Below the pieces are notes generated by a model. The model did not search any database, was not told where the DNA came from, and saw only the letters and a program-made list of their open reading frames with translations. A stretch of 36,786 nt of DNA, from positions 1-36,786 of the forward strand of contig LBVN01000004.1 in NCBI GenBank assembly GCA_000993115.1, read 5' to 3'. The translations under genes were made by a program, and so were the position numbers. Below are positions 9,804-18,974 of this stretch, one piece after another. The first letter of the stretch is position 1. Every line of letters starts with the position of its first letter. This DNA is from Candidatus Woesebacteria bacterium GW2011_GWB1_38_8b (GTDB lineage Bacteria > Patescibacteriota > Microgenomatia > UBA8517).

Positions 9804-12350
9804 ATGAAAACAAAAAAACTTAGTCTAAACGATATAAAATTTACTCCGTATGTCGAAGTTCGGTCAAAGATCGAAAATAAAATTGGTGATCGACCCGCTC
9901 TTCCAAAAGATCTTCCGATAGGGAAATGGAGCGAACAGTCTATGAAAGTTTTATCGGAGCGATATTTAATGAAAGACGATGATGGTGTTGTTTTTGAGAC
10001 TCCGGAAGAAATGTGTTGGAGAGTGGCTTGGGAGATGGCTGGTGCAGAAGTTCTTTGGGGAGTAAGTAAAAAGAAGGTTCTGGAGAGCGCTCGTGAATTT
10101 TACAAAATGATTGTTAGTTGTGAATTTTTACCTAACTCTCCGACACTTATGAACGCAGGAACCGGCAACAATTTACAATATTCGGCATGTTTCGTCTTGC
10201 CTGTTGAGGATTCTATAGTTGGAATATTTGATGCAATAAAGTATCAGGCTCTTATTCACCAAACCGGAGGGGGAACTGGTTTTTCTTTCAGCAGACTTAG
10301 ACCTAAAGGTGCCATTGTAAAATCGACACGTGGAGTTGCGTCAGGACCGGTTTCTTTTATGAGAGTTTTTGATGCTGCGACTAACGAAATAAAACAAGGA
10401 GGAAAACGCCGCGGTGCAAATATGGGAATACTACGAGTTGATCATCCGGATATTATGGAATTTATCCGTTGTAAAGACGAAGGAGGGATTACAAATTTTA
10501 ATATCTCGGTTGCAATTACCGATAAATTTATGGAAGCCCTTGAACACGATGGGGAATATGAATTATATGCTCCAAAAACCGACAAGAACGGAAAGACACA
10601 AGTTGTTGTAGGTAGGCTTTCAGCGAAAAAAGTCTGGGAGCAAATTGCCGAAGGAGCTTGGAAAACGGGTGACCCGGGCTTAATTTTTATCGATAGGATA
10701 AATAGCGGAACTTCAAATCCTGTGCCGGCATTAGGACCAGTTGAGTCAACCAACCCTTGCGGAGAACAGCCGCTCTATCCGTGGGATTCTTGTAATTTAG
10801 GGAGTCTTTTTCTTAATTATTTTGTGAAAGTTCATAACGGAAAAAAAGATGTTGATTGGGAAAAGCTAAGGAAAGTTACGAGATTAGCAGCACGATTCAT
10901 GGATAATGTAATAGAGATGAACCCTTATCCTTTGGCCGAAATCCGCCAAACGTCACTTGCAATACGAAGGATTGGGATTGGAGTTGGCGGTTGGGCAGAT
11001 ATGCTTATCGATTTGGGAATTGCGTATGATTCGCAGGAAGCTTTAGTACTGGGAGAAAATATAATGAAAGTTGTTGAAGAGGAGGCTGATGCAGTCAGCC
11101 GCGAATTGGCGATTGAGCGGGGAGCATTTCCTCTTTGGTCAGAAAGCATTTATAAAACCAAAAAACCGAGAAGAAACTCAACTGTAACAACAATCGCTCC
11201 GACAGGATCTATTTCAATTATTGCCAACTCTTCAAGCGGTATCGAGCCTATATTTGCGATCGCTTACCAACATATTGTTAAAGACAAAAGCCTGGATAGA
11301 ACATTGACGTTTGTAAACCCGAAATTTACAGAGATTGCAAAAGATAGAGGCTTTTGGAGCGAAAAAATCGAAAAAATTGTGAGTGAAAAAGGACACGTCA
11401 GAGACATATCTGAAATTCCCGATGACATAAGAAATATTTTTGGAACTGCTCACGAAATTCATCACGATTGGCATATTAAAATGCAATCTGCCTTTCAGAA
11501 ATATACGGAAAATGCCGTGAGTAAAACCATAAATATGCGAAATGACGTAACCAGCGACGAAATTAAAAAGGCATATATCCTGGCTTGGAAAACAGGATGC
11601 AATGGAATAACGGTCTTTAGGGATGGTTGCAAAGATGCACAGGTTCTTAATCTTGGAATAAATAATAATAAAAAAGAGGAGGTTGGAAATGGTGTATCAA
11701 AAACGCTTGAGCCTTTGCAGGTAAGACCCCTTGTTGTTAGAGGAGCGACATACAGATTAAATACGCCAGTTGGAACCGCGTTTATAACCATAAATGAAGA
11801 CACCAGAGGTGAGCCGATGGAGCTCTTTATAAACGTAGGAAAAGCGGGAAGCGATGTTGCCGCAATGGCGGAGGCGCTGGGACGGACAATTTCTACAACC
11901 CTTCGTTTTATGGGGACACTAAATCCAAAAGAACGAGCCCGCGAAATCGCATTTCAATTAGCCGGTATTGGCGGTAGGAGATCGGTTGGATTCGGACCGA
12001 GTAAAATACTTTCCCTTCCTGATGCTATAGCCTGTGCTATCTCTAACCATTTTGGATTTCGGGTAAATGGGTTTTTAAGTAAAGATATGGGAATTGCTTC
12101 TGCCGAATCACCTGATATGAAAAACGGAAATGGCCATATTAACTCAAGCAGTAATGGTTTCGCCAATGGCACCACAGACAATCTCAACTTGGAAATTGCT
12201 GAAACAGGAACAAGTCAAACATCAATTTTTAATCACGCAGAGGTACACAAAGAAGGAATCGGGGATATTTGTCCGACATGCGGTGCTTCATCGTTCGTTT
12301 TTCAGGAGGGCTGCGGGAAATGTTATTCCTGCGGGTTTTCGGAATGCTAG
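9804..12350 (+). CDS. nrdJ: Adenosylcobalamin-dependent (class II) ribonucleoside-diphosphate reductase
   Basis: 848 aa; NSPTLMNAGTGNNLQYSACFVLPVEDS, NPCGEQPLYPWDSCNLGS, and C-terminal CPTCGASSFVFQEGCGKCYSCGFSEC zinc/Cys tail. Confidence 0.93.
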   Translation: MKTKKLSLNDIKFTPYVEVRSKIENKIGDRPALPKDLPIGKWSEQSMKVLSERYLMKDDDGVVFETPEEMCWRVAWEMAGAEVLWGVSKKKVLESAREFYKMIVSCEFLPNSPTLMNAGTGNNLQYSACFVLPVEDSIVGIFDAIKYQALIHQTGGGTGFSFSRLRPKGAIVKSTRGVASGPVSFMRVFDAATNEIKQGGKRRGANMGILRVDHPDIMEFIRCKDEGGITNFNISVAITDKFMEALEHDGEYELYAPKTDKNGKTQVVVGRLSAKKVWEQIAEGAWKTGDPGLIFIDRINSGTSNPVPALGPVESTNPCGEQPLYPWDSCNLGSLFLNYFVKVHNGKKDVDWEKLRKVTRLAARFMDNVIEMNPYPLAEIRQTSLAIRRIGIGVGGWADMLIDLGIAYDSQEALVLGENIMKVVEEEADAVSRELAIERGAFPLWSESIYKTKKPRRNSTVTTIAPTGSISIIANSSSGIEPIFAIAYQHIVKDKSLDRTLTFVNPKFTEIAKDRGFWSEKIEKIVSEKGHVRDISEIPDDIRNIFGTAHEIHHDWHIKMQSAFQKYTENAVSKTINMRNDVTSDEIKKAYILAWKTGCNGITVFRDGCKDAQVLNLGINNNKKEEVGNGVSKTLEPLQVRPLVVRGATYRLNTPVGTAFITINEDTRGEPMELFINVGKAGSDVAAMAEALGRTISTTLRFMGTLNPKERAREIAFQLAGIGGRRSVGFGPSKILSLPDAIACAISNHFGFRVNGFLSKDMGIASAESPDMKNGNGHINSSSNGFANGTTDNLNLEIAETGTSQTSIFNHAEVHKEGIGDICPTCGASSFVFQEGCGKCYSCGFSEC

Positions 12351-12429
12351 GCAAAACGTTGCTTCAACTTCGGACTTCTTGCCATCTGGACGAAATCAGT
12401 AAAGTCTGTTTTAATAAGTGCTAACTTAA

Positions 12430-14139
12430 ATGAAATTTATTATAGTCTCCGGCGGAGTTATATCAGGGTTAGGAAAGGGTGTCACAGCGGCTTCTTTAGG
12501 TATGCTTCTTAAGGCAAACGGCTTGAAAGTAACAGCAATGAAATGCGATATGTATCTAAATATCGATGCCGGAACGATGAATCCTGCGGAACACGGAGAA
12601 GTTTTCGTAACCCATGACGGGTTGGAAACGGACCAAGACTTGGGACATTACGAACGTTTTCTTGGTGAAACGTTAACAAAAGCTAATTATATTACTAACG
12701 GTCAGGTGTATAAAATTGTTTTGGATAAAGAACGATCGCTTGAATACGACGGCAAATGTGTTGAACCTTATCATCATATTCCTCCGGAAATAATTAAGAA
12801 GTGGTACGCGGCAGGTAAGGAAAACGATGCTGATGTTGTAATTGTTGAGTTAGGCGGAACTGTTGGAGAATACGAAGGACTGTTGTTTTTTGAGGCATTC
12901 AGAAGATTAAAATTATCAAATCCTAAAGATGTGTGCCTGGTACATGTAGGTTATCTTCCCGCTCCTCCTTCAATAGGCGAGTTAAAGTCCAAGCCTCTTC
13001 AACAGTCAGTTTCACTTCTTAATTCTTTAGGTCTTCAACCTGATTTTATTGTCGGCAGGGCAGAAAAAGTAGTTGATGATAAGCGTAAACAAAAAATTGC
13101 ACTTGCGTCTGGTTTATCTGTTGAAAATATAATTTCTGCCCCTGACGTAAAAAGTATTTATATGATCCCGTTAATATTAAATAAACAAGAAATGGATAAA
13201 AAGATTTTGAAAAAACTTGGTTTAAAAATCCGTAACAACGGATATAGGGAATGGGTGGAAATGACAAAAAAAATTGTAAATTCTAACAGAACAATTAGGA
13301 TAGGAATTGTTGGTAAGTACCAAAAGGTCGGAGATTACACACTCGAAGACAGCTATGTGTGTGTGGTCGAAGCGCTAAAACATGCAGGCTGGCATTTTGG
13401 TATAACACCCGAGCTTGTATGGCTTGACTCACAGGAGTTGGAAAATAAAAATGAAGCGCAAGTTAAAAAAATATTTTTAGGTATTGACGGAATTGTCGTA
13501 CCACAAGGTTGGGGGTCTAGAGGCACTGAGGGTAAAATTCTTGCAATAAAATATGTAAGAGAAAATAATGTAGCTTATTTAGGTCTTTGCTTTGGAATGC
13601 AAATGGCGACAATTGAATTTGCAAGAAATGTTTTGAAACTGGATAAAGCAAATTCGCAGGAAGTTAATGAAAAAACTCCTCACCCCGTTATCCATATAAT
13701 GCCAAAACAGATCGAGTATTTAAAGAAAAGACAATATGGGGGAACAATTAGATTGGGTGCTTGGCCGTGTAAGCTTAAACAAGGAACAATTTTGGCCGAA
13801 GCATTTAGAAAATATGGCGGGACCTTGAAAAATACTTGGTATTTGCTAAACCCTTTGCACACTCAAGCACCAAAGCCGGTTAAGGGCGAATTAGTTTACG
13901 AGCGCCATAGACACCGTTATGAATTTAATAACGTTTACAAAGAAAGGTATGAGAAAAAAGGATTTATATTTTCAGGGACCTCTCCCGATGGAGAATTAAT
14001 TGAGGCAATAGAGTTGAAAGGCCACCCATTTTTTGTTGGTACTCAGTTCCATCCGGAGTATGCCAGCCGCCCGCTCTCTCCGCACCCGATATTTCTTTCT
14101 TTTGTCGAACATATTTTAAGTAAAAAAAATGACGTATGA
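12430..14139 (+). CDS. pyrG: CTP synthase (divergent)
   Basis: 569 aa; KFIIVSGGVISGLGKGVTAASLG, HGEVFVTHDGLETDQDLGHYERF, GGTVGEYEG; glutaminase GLCFGMQ and GTQFHPEYASRP. Confidence 0.92.
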   Translation: MKFIIVSGGVISGLGKGVTAASLGMLLKANGLKVTAMKCDMYLNIDAGTMNPAEHGEVFVTHDGLETDQDLGHYERFLGETLTKANYITNGQVYKIVLDKERSLEYDGKCVEPYHHIPPEIIKKWYAAGKENDADVVIVELGGTVGEYEGLLFFEAFRRLKLSNPKDVCLVHVGYLPAPPSIGELKSKPLQQSVSLLNSLGLQPDFIVGRAEKVVDDKRKQKIALASGLSVENIISAPDVKSIYMIPLILNKQEMDKKILKKLGLKIRNNGYREWVEMTKKIVNSNRTIRIGIVGKYQKVGDYTLEDSYVCVVEALKHAGWHFGITPELVWLDSQELENKNEAQVKKIFLGIDGIVVPQGWGSRGTEGKILAIKYVRENNVAYLGLCFGMQMATIEFARNVLKLDKANSQEVNEKTPHPVIHIMPKQIEYLKKRQYGGTIRLGAWPCKLKQGTILAEAFRKYGGTLKNTWYLLNPLHTQAPKPVKGELVYERHRHRYEFNNVYKERYEKKGFIFSGTSPDGELIEAIELKGHPFFVGTQFHPEYASRPLSPHPIFLSFVEHILSKKNDV

Positions 14140-14260
14140 AAGAAACTAGCAGATTTTTATATTTTTGGAGTTTGAAAATAACAAATTTGATACATAGCGT
14201 TAGTGATTGATACGTTGAGTTTTTAAAAATTTCTAGTATCTTGTTATTAAGGTCAGTCGT

Positions 14261-14390
14261 TGGGGTTTAGTAAGATTCGGCTGGAGCTGTTATGCTGGCT
14301 GCCCAAATCCGTAAAAAGAAATGGAAATTAGTCAAGTCTAACTTGGTTGATGACCGCACAGTGGCTTCGGCTGAATCTTTCTGAACCCCA
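14261..14390 (+). ncRNA. Candidate structured RNA / leader hairpin upstream of the cobalamin adenosyltransferase
   Basis: Near-palindromic ends: TGGGGTTTAG/CTGAACCCCA, AAGATTC/GAATCTT, GGCTGGAGC/GCTTCGGCT, TGT/ACA, about 29 bp with G-U pairs; apical hairpin TTAGTCAAG-TCTAA-CTTGGTTGA (14328-14350). Confidence 0.5.
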
Positions 14391-14398
14391 TTTTGTAT

Positions 14399-14935
14399 AT
14401 GCCGATCTATACCAAAAAAGGAGATAAGGGGGAAACAGGTCTTTTCAGCCCAGATAAAAATAAAAAAATCCGGGTGTCAAAGTCTTCCCAAATAATAAAA
14501 ACAATTGGCGCAATTGATGAAGTAAACAGCTACATTGGAGTTGTAGTAAGCCAGTGCGAAGATAATTATTTAAAAGAAAAACTTACCGCGATTCAATCAG
14601 ATTTGTTAACAATTGGCTCCATAATTGCAGGATCAAGCTTGCGATTAAATAAGTTGAAAGTAGCTGTTTTTGAGAAAGAAATTGATGAATTGGATAAAGA
14701 ACTTTCGCCTCTAAAAAACTTCATACTTCCAGGAGGGACAAAAACTGCTTCGGAGTTACAATTTTTGCGGAGCTTGGTGCGCCGTGCCGAGCGCGAACTT
14801 GTAACTTTAAATGATGAGAAAAGTTTGCCGCCAAACGTTACTATATATCTGAACCGTCTATCGGATTATGTCTATACATTGGCCAGATATGAGAATTTCA
14901 GGAATCAATTTGTTGATGTAATTTGGAAAACTTAA
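14399..14935 (+). CDS. PduO-type ATP:cob(I)alamin adenosyltransferase
   Basis: MPIYTKKGDKGETGLFSPDKNKKIRVSKSS..IGAIDEVNSYIGVV ... RSLVRRAERELV; ATG at 14399 (track start 14393 is TTG). Confidence 0.92.
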   Translation: MPIYTKKGDKGETGLFSPDKNKKIRVSKSSQIIKTIGAIDEVNSYIGVVVSQCEDNYLKEKLTAIQSDLLTIGSIIAGSSLRLNKLKVAVFEKEIDELDKELSPLKNFILPGGTKTASELQFLRSLVRRAERELVTLNDEKSLPPNVTIYLNRLSDYVYTLARYENFRNQFVDVIWKT

Positions 14936-14972
14936 ATACTTTAATATTCTGATTACGTGTTAAAATTAGCCT

Positions 14973-15458
14973 ATGACGATTCCTGAAATTAATGAAATTC
15001 CCAAAGTTACCGAAGATTTAAAACCGCCGGAAATAGGAGGTGAAATTCCGGAGGTGGTTGAAAAGGGACAAATGGTTCAACAGCAGCCCCAACCGATTCC
15101 TCGTACAACAATAACTGCTACAGTTACAACTCCTCAACCGACATCCGTACCAACAGTAACGATTCCTGCGGACCCTGCTCAGTTGACCTCGCTTGCAAAA
15201 GGAAATCCGACCAACGCAATAACCTGGTTTGCGAATTTCTGGCTAAGAATAATTAAAAAAGCATTGGCAATAGGATCGGGAATTATGACTTCCCAGTCGA
15301 TTAAAATTCCTGCAGCAGGCACAGGCTTGCCTGCGGCTGCAACACCGACAGCTCCTCAAATACTCGCTGATAATTCGGCAGTTACAAGTGATGCAACAGA
15401 CCAAAATACGACACCCGAGACGGAAAGTGAATCATCGGCAAATAATCAGCCAGTTTAA
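14973..15458 (+). CDS. Hypothetical Pro/Thr-rich protein
   Basis: 161 aa low-complexity P/T/A-rich ORF directly upstream of the HerA/TraC-like ATPase. Confidence 0.55.
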   Translation: MTIPEINEIPKVTEDLKPPEIGGEIPEVVEKGQMVQQQPQPIPRTTITATVTTPQPTSVPTVTIPADPAQLTSLAKGNPTNAITWFANFWLRIIKKALAIGSGIMTSQSIKIPAAGTGLPAAATPTAPQILADNSAVTSDATDQNTTPETESESSANNQPV

Positions 15459-15519
15459 TCCCTTAATTTTTTATATTTAATCTTCATTCGGTCAATTGAT
15501 GAGTATATAATGAATTAAT

Positions 15520-17853
15520 ATGCAGGGACTGCCTTTTGACATGACGGTATTTTTTCTGACGCTTTTTTTCTCAGGATTTTTTTTAATCGGAATAATCGGA
15601 CTTGGAATTTTAGCTCTTATTTGGGTTAAAGCCCGCGGACGTGAGGAGGAATCTATAAAATCGGTTCTTCTTCAAATTGCAGTTCCGAAAAATAATGACA
15701 TTAAGATTGACGCGATGGAGCAGTTTTTCAGTGCTCTATATTCGATTAAAAAAGGTGGCTGGAAACAAAAATATAAACTTCAGCCCGCAATTTCTTTCGA
15801 AATTGTTGCGAAGAAAGAAGACATCAGGTTTTTTATATGGACCCCAACAAAACACCAGGACTTAATTGAAAAACAAGTTCATGGTGCTTACCCGGATGCA
15901 GAAATAAGAGTCATTGACGAATATAATATTTTTACTGAGGACGGAAAAGTTGCGTATAAATCACTTCAGCTTAAAAAAGAAAATTTTTATCCGTTAAAAA
16001 CATTTAAAGAGTTGGCAACAGACCCAATGGCTTCTTTAACTGCAGCATTGGCCAAAATGAATGATGGCGAAGCGGCTTCAATCCAAATAGTTATTTCTCC
16101 CGCGGAAAATGAATGGAAAAAAGCGGGGAGCGGATTTATTTCTGCAACCAGAAAGCGTGAGTCCGATCCTTCAAAGGCTAAGTTTTCCGTTCCTGCAAAA
16201 ACCCTGGAGGCTGTCGAAAATAAAATTGCAAAACCAGGATTTGAAACAAACATCCGTATAGTTGTTGTTTCACAGGAAGAAAGTTCAGCCAAGGCTCACT
16301 TAACGAATATAATGGGAGCATTTTCGCAGTTCAGCGGTGAGCTTAACGGCCTTGGCAGTAGAAAAATAAGACGCAAGGGAGCCTTTATTGAAAATTTTTT
16401 ATACCGTTATCAATCCCTTTTTCATTTTTGGGGGAACAGGGTTTCGGTACTAAATTCTGAAGAATTGGCAACAATATTCCATTTTCCAAATCGTCAGATT
16501 ACCACCCCGCATATCTTGTGGATTTATTCAAAATCAGCACCAGCCCCTTCGGAGATTCCGTCTGAAGGATTATATCTTGGAAGAAGTGTTTATCGTGGAG
16601 TGGAGCGGAACGTTTATATTTCTAAAGAAGATAGGCTTCGTCATATGTATGTGGTTGGAAAAACCGGTACGGGTAAATCAGAATTATTGAAGGACTGGAT
16701 ATTGCAGGATATGAAGGAAGGTAAAGGACTTTGCTTCATGGATCCTCATGGAGATGCAGTTGAAGAACTTCTGGAACTTGTCCCTCCGGAGCGGGCAGAG
16801 GATGTAATTTATTTGCGTCCGTCAGATATTGAAAGGCCGATGGGAATAAATCTTCTTGAGGCAAAAGATGATTATCAAAAACACTTTATAGCAGCAGCAA
16901 TTATTAATTTAATGTATAAACTTTTTGATCCTTACAAAACTGGCATAGTTGGGCCACGATTTGAGCATACAGTAAGAAATGCCATGCTTACGGTAATGTC
17001 GGAGCCGGGTGCAACTTTTGTGGAACTGATGCGTGTGCTTCAGGATCCGCATTATGTTCAGGAATTATTACCGAAAGTAGAAGATCCTATTGTGAGGCGA
17101 TTCTGGACTGACCAAATCGCACAGACATCGGACTTCCACAAATCAGAAGTTTTGGATTATATAACATCGAAATTCGGCCGCTTTGTTACAAATAAAATGA
17201 TAAGAAACATTGTCGGTCAATCAGAGTCCTCGTTTTCTTTCCGCGAAATAATGGATCAGGGGAAAATTTTATTTATAAACCTTTCAAAAGGGGAATTGGG
17301 TGAAGAAAACTCAAGCTTTTTAGGGCTTATACTTGTTCCGAGAATTCTAATGGCTGCCATGAGCCGCTCGGATATGCCGGAGGAACAAAGGCGAGATTTT
17401 TATTTGTATGTTGACGAGTTTCAGAACTTTGCCACCCCGGACTTTGCCCAAATTCTTTCCGAAGCCAGAAAATACAGGCTTGGTCTTTGTGTAGCCAATC
17501 AGTTTATAGGCCAGATCGATGACGATGTTAAGAATGCAATATTCGGAAACGTCGGTACACTCATGACTTTTCGAGTTGGTGTTTCTGACGCGCAGTATCT
17601 GGCTCACGAGTTTGCTCCTGTATTTACCGAAGATGATTTATTAAACATTGAGAAATACCATGTTTATATAAAAACAATAGTTAAGAATGAGCCGGTTCCA
17701 CCTTTTTCGATGAGTATCGCAAAAGATATGGACGCCTGGAGAGCTATGCGCAATCCGAAAGTGGGGGAGATTATAAAAGAAATGAGCAGGCTTAAATATG
17801 GCCGTGATGTAAAACTAGTTGAGGCTGAAATTACAAGGCGGGCGAGATTGTAA
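15520..17853 (+). CDS. HerA/TraC/VirD4-like membrane-associated P-loop ATPase (DUF87-type)
   Basis: 777 aa; N-terminal TM, Walker A VVGKTGTGKSELL, FMDPHGDAVEELLELVP, Walker B YLYVDEFQNFATPDFAQILSEARKYRL. Confidence 0.85.
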   Translation: MQGLPFDMTVFFLTLFFSGFFLIGIIGLGILALIWVKARGREEESIKSVLLQIAVPKNNDIKIDAMEQFFSALYSIKKGGWKQKYKLQPAISFEIVAKKEDIRFFIWTPTKHQDLIEKQVHGAYPDAEIRVIDEYNIFTEDGKVAYKSLQLKKENFYPLKTFKELATDPMASLTAALAKMNDGEAASIQIVISPAENEWKKAGSGFISATRKRESDPSKAKFSVPAKTLEAVENKIAKPGFETNIRIVVVSQEESSAKAHLTNIMGAFSQFSGELNGLGSRKIRRKGAFIENFLYRYQSLFHFWGNRVSVLNSEELATIFHFPNRQITTPHILWIYSKSAPAPSEIPSEGLYLGRSVYRGVERNVYISKEDRLRHMYVVGKTGTGKSELLKDWILQDMKEGKGLCFMDPHGDAVEELLELVPPERAEDVIYLRPSDIERPMGINLLEAKDDYQKHFIAAAIINLMYKLFDPYKTGIVGPRFEHTVRNAMLTVMSEPGATFVELMRVLQDPHYVQELLPKVEDPIVRRFWTDQIAQTSDFHKSEVLDYITSKFGRFVTNKMIRNIVGQSESSFSFREIMDQGKILFINLSKGELGEENSSFLGLILVPRILMAAMSRSDMPEEQRRDFYLYVDEFQNFATPDFAQILSEARKYRLGLCVANQFIGQIDDDVKNAIFGNVGTLMTFRVGVSDAQYLAHEFAPVFTEDDLLNIEKYHVYIKTIVKNEPVPPFSMSIAKDMDAWRAMRNPKVGEIIKEMSRLKYGRDVKLVEAEITRRARL

Positions 17854-17941
17854 TAATTTTATGAGGGTGTTTGACATTATGTGATTCCTCTTCGATTGCT
17901 ATTAATACTCCAGTCGGCAAATTTGATATAATAGCTTCACT

Positions 17942-18012
17942 GGATCTGTCGTTCAATGGTAGGACACCACTCTTATAAAGTGGACACGATGGTTCGATTC
18001 CATCCAGATCCA
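17942..18012 (+). tRNA. tRNA-Ile(UAU)
   Basis: GGATCTG/CAGATCC acceptor, GTTC/GGAC D-stem, CCACT-CTTATAA-AGTGG anticodon arm (TAT), GATGG-TTCGATT-CCATC T-arm; CCA not encoded. Confidence 0.9.
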
Positions 18013-18025
18013 CAAAAAACATAAC

Positions 18026-18189
18026 TTTAAAGTAGACGTCCAGGAGGTAAACCAATTTGGTTAAGCCAAATTGTCGAACCCATGCACGCCCACAATTTTC
18101 GACATGTCAACGAAGTTGCCATAAAGTGGACACTCAGGAGAGAAATCAATTTCTTATTGAAATTGTCGATTCCATCCAGATCCACAAAA
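18026..18189 (+). repeat. Two degenerate copies of a tRNA 3'-half-like unit, each containing an extra hairpin
   Basis: 18121-18133 and 18166-18189 are exact copies of tRNA positions 17975-17987 and 17994-18017, separated by 32 nt with hairpin CAATTTC-TTATT-GAAATTG. Upstream unit 18026-18094 has the same layout with hairpin CAATTTGG-TTAAG-CCAAATTG. Confidence 0.75.
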
Positions 18190-18191
18190 GT

Positions 18192-18974
18192 ATGTTAAAC
18201 ATTTCACTACAAACAAACCCCAAGGATATTTTAAAAGAAATATCTGTTTTGCGGGAGGAAAAGGGTAGAGAGGAAGATGTTGCGAAAGTTATCGAAAAAG
18301 CATTACGCGCCGGACACGATTGGGAAGTTAACTTGTTATTTGAAAAGGCATTAAATTATCAGCACATGGTAATGAATGAAGATGCAAAAAATGAAAACGA
18401 TAAAGATCTGGTTGCAAGGAAAACTTCACTATTGAACATGGAAGAAACAATTTTAGAGGCAAAGTTTTATATTGAAAAATATAAGTTGATGCAGTGGAAG
18501 TCTAGAATACATCGGTTTTTGGGGAGACTTTATGATTATAAAAACGAATCTAAAAAAGCAATTGCGGAATATGAAAAAGCTTTAACATTTGTTAATGAAG
18601 ATCCGGATTATGCTGAAAAGAAAATTCCAAGAAATCTTGAACTTGAAGCGTTTTTGGCATACTCGACATTACAAAGTGGTGATATGGAAAGGGGATTGGA
18701 AATGTCTAGAAGAACTTATGAGAAGTTTAATAAAACTGTGGAGGGTAAAAGATTAAAAAAGAAAGATTATGTAACCTGGGCAATATGGAAAAGTGGCGTT
18801 TCGATAAGAACAATAAAAGCTTTGCTTGAACAAAGTGTAGAATTTGACAAAAAGGTTATGTTGAATTGGCTAAATGAGGCTGAAAAAGATTTGAATCCAA
18901 TAAACAAAAAACTTTGGTCCGATTTTTCATATAGAAAAAACGAGATTAATTCTATAAAACTGAAGTTAATTTAA
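18192..18974 (+). CDS. TPR-like hypothetical protein
   Basis: ATG at 18192 gives MLNISLQTNPKDILKEISVLREEKG...; alpha-helical with TPR-like RFLGRLYDYKNESKKAIAEYEKALTFV. The 18057 start would read through tRNA-like repeats. Confidence 0.6.
   Translation: MLNISLQTNPKDILKEISVLREEKGREEDVAKVIEKALRAGHDWEVNLLFEKALNYQHMVMNEDAKNENDKDLVARKTSLLNMEETILEAKFYIEKYKLMQWKSRIHRFLGRLYDYKNESKKAIAEYEKALTFVNEDPDYAEKKIPRNLELEAFLAYSTLQSGDMERGLEMSRRTYEKFNKTVEGKRLKKKDYVTWAIWKSGVSIRTIKALLEQSVEFDKKVMLNWLNEAEKDLNPINKKLWSDFSYRKNEINSIKLKLI

Noticed and set aside
14352-14372. Cobalamin riboswitch suggested by GCCACTG on the minus strand near the adenosyltransferase
   Set aside because: The motif is antisense to the gene and the other B12-box elements are not visible on either strand; kept only as an uncharacterised hairpin.
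15520-17853. Conjugative type IV secretion or integrative element
   Set aside because: Only a single HerA/TraC-like ATPase; no relaxase, VirB6/B8/B9/B10 or coupling genes in the window.
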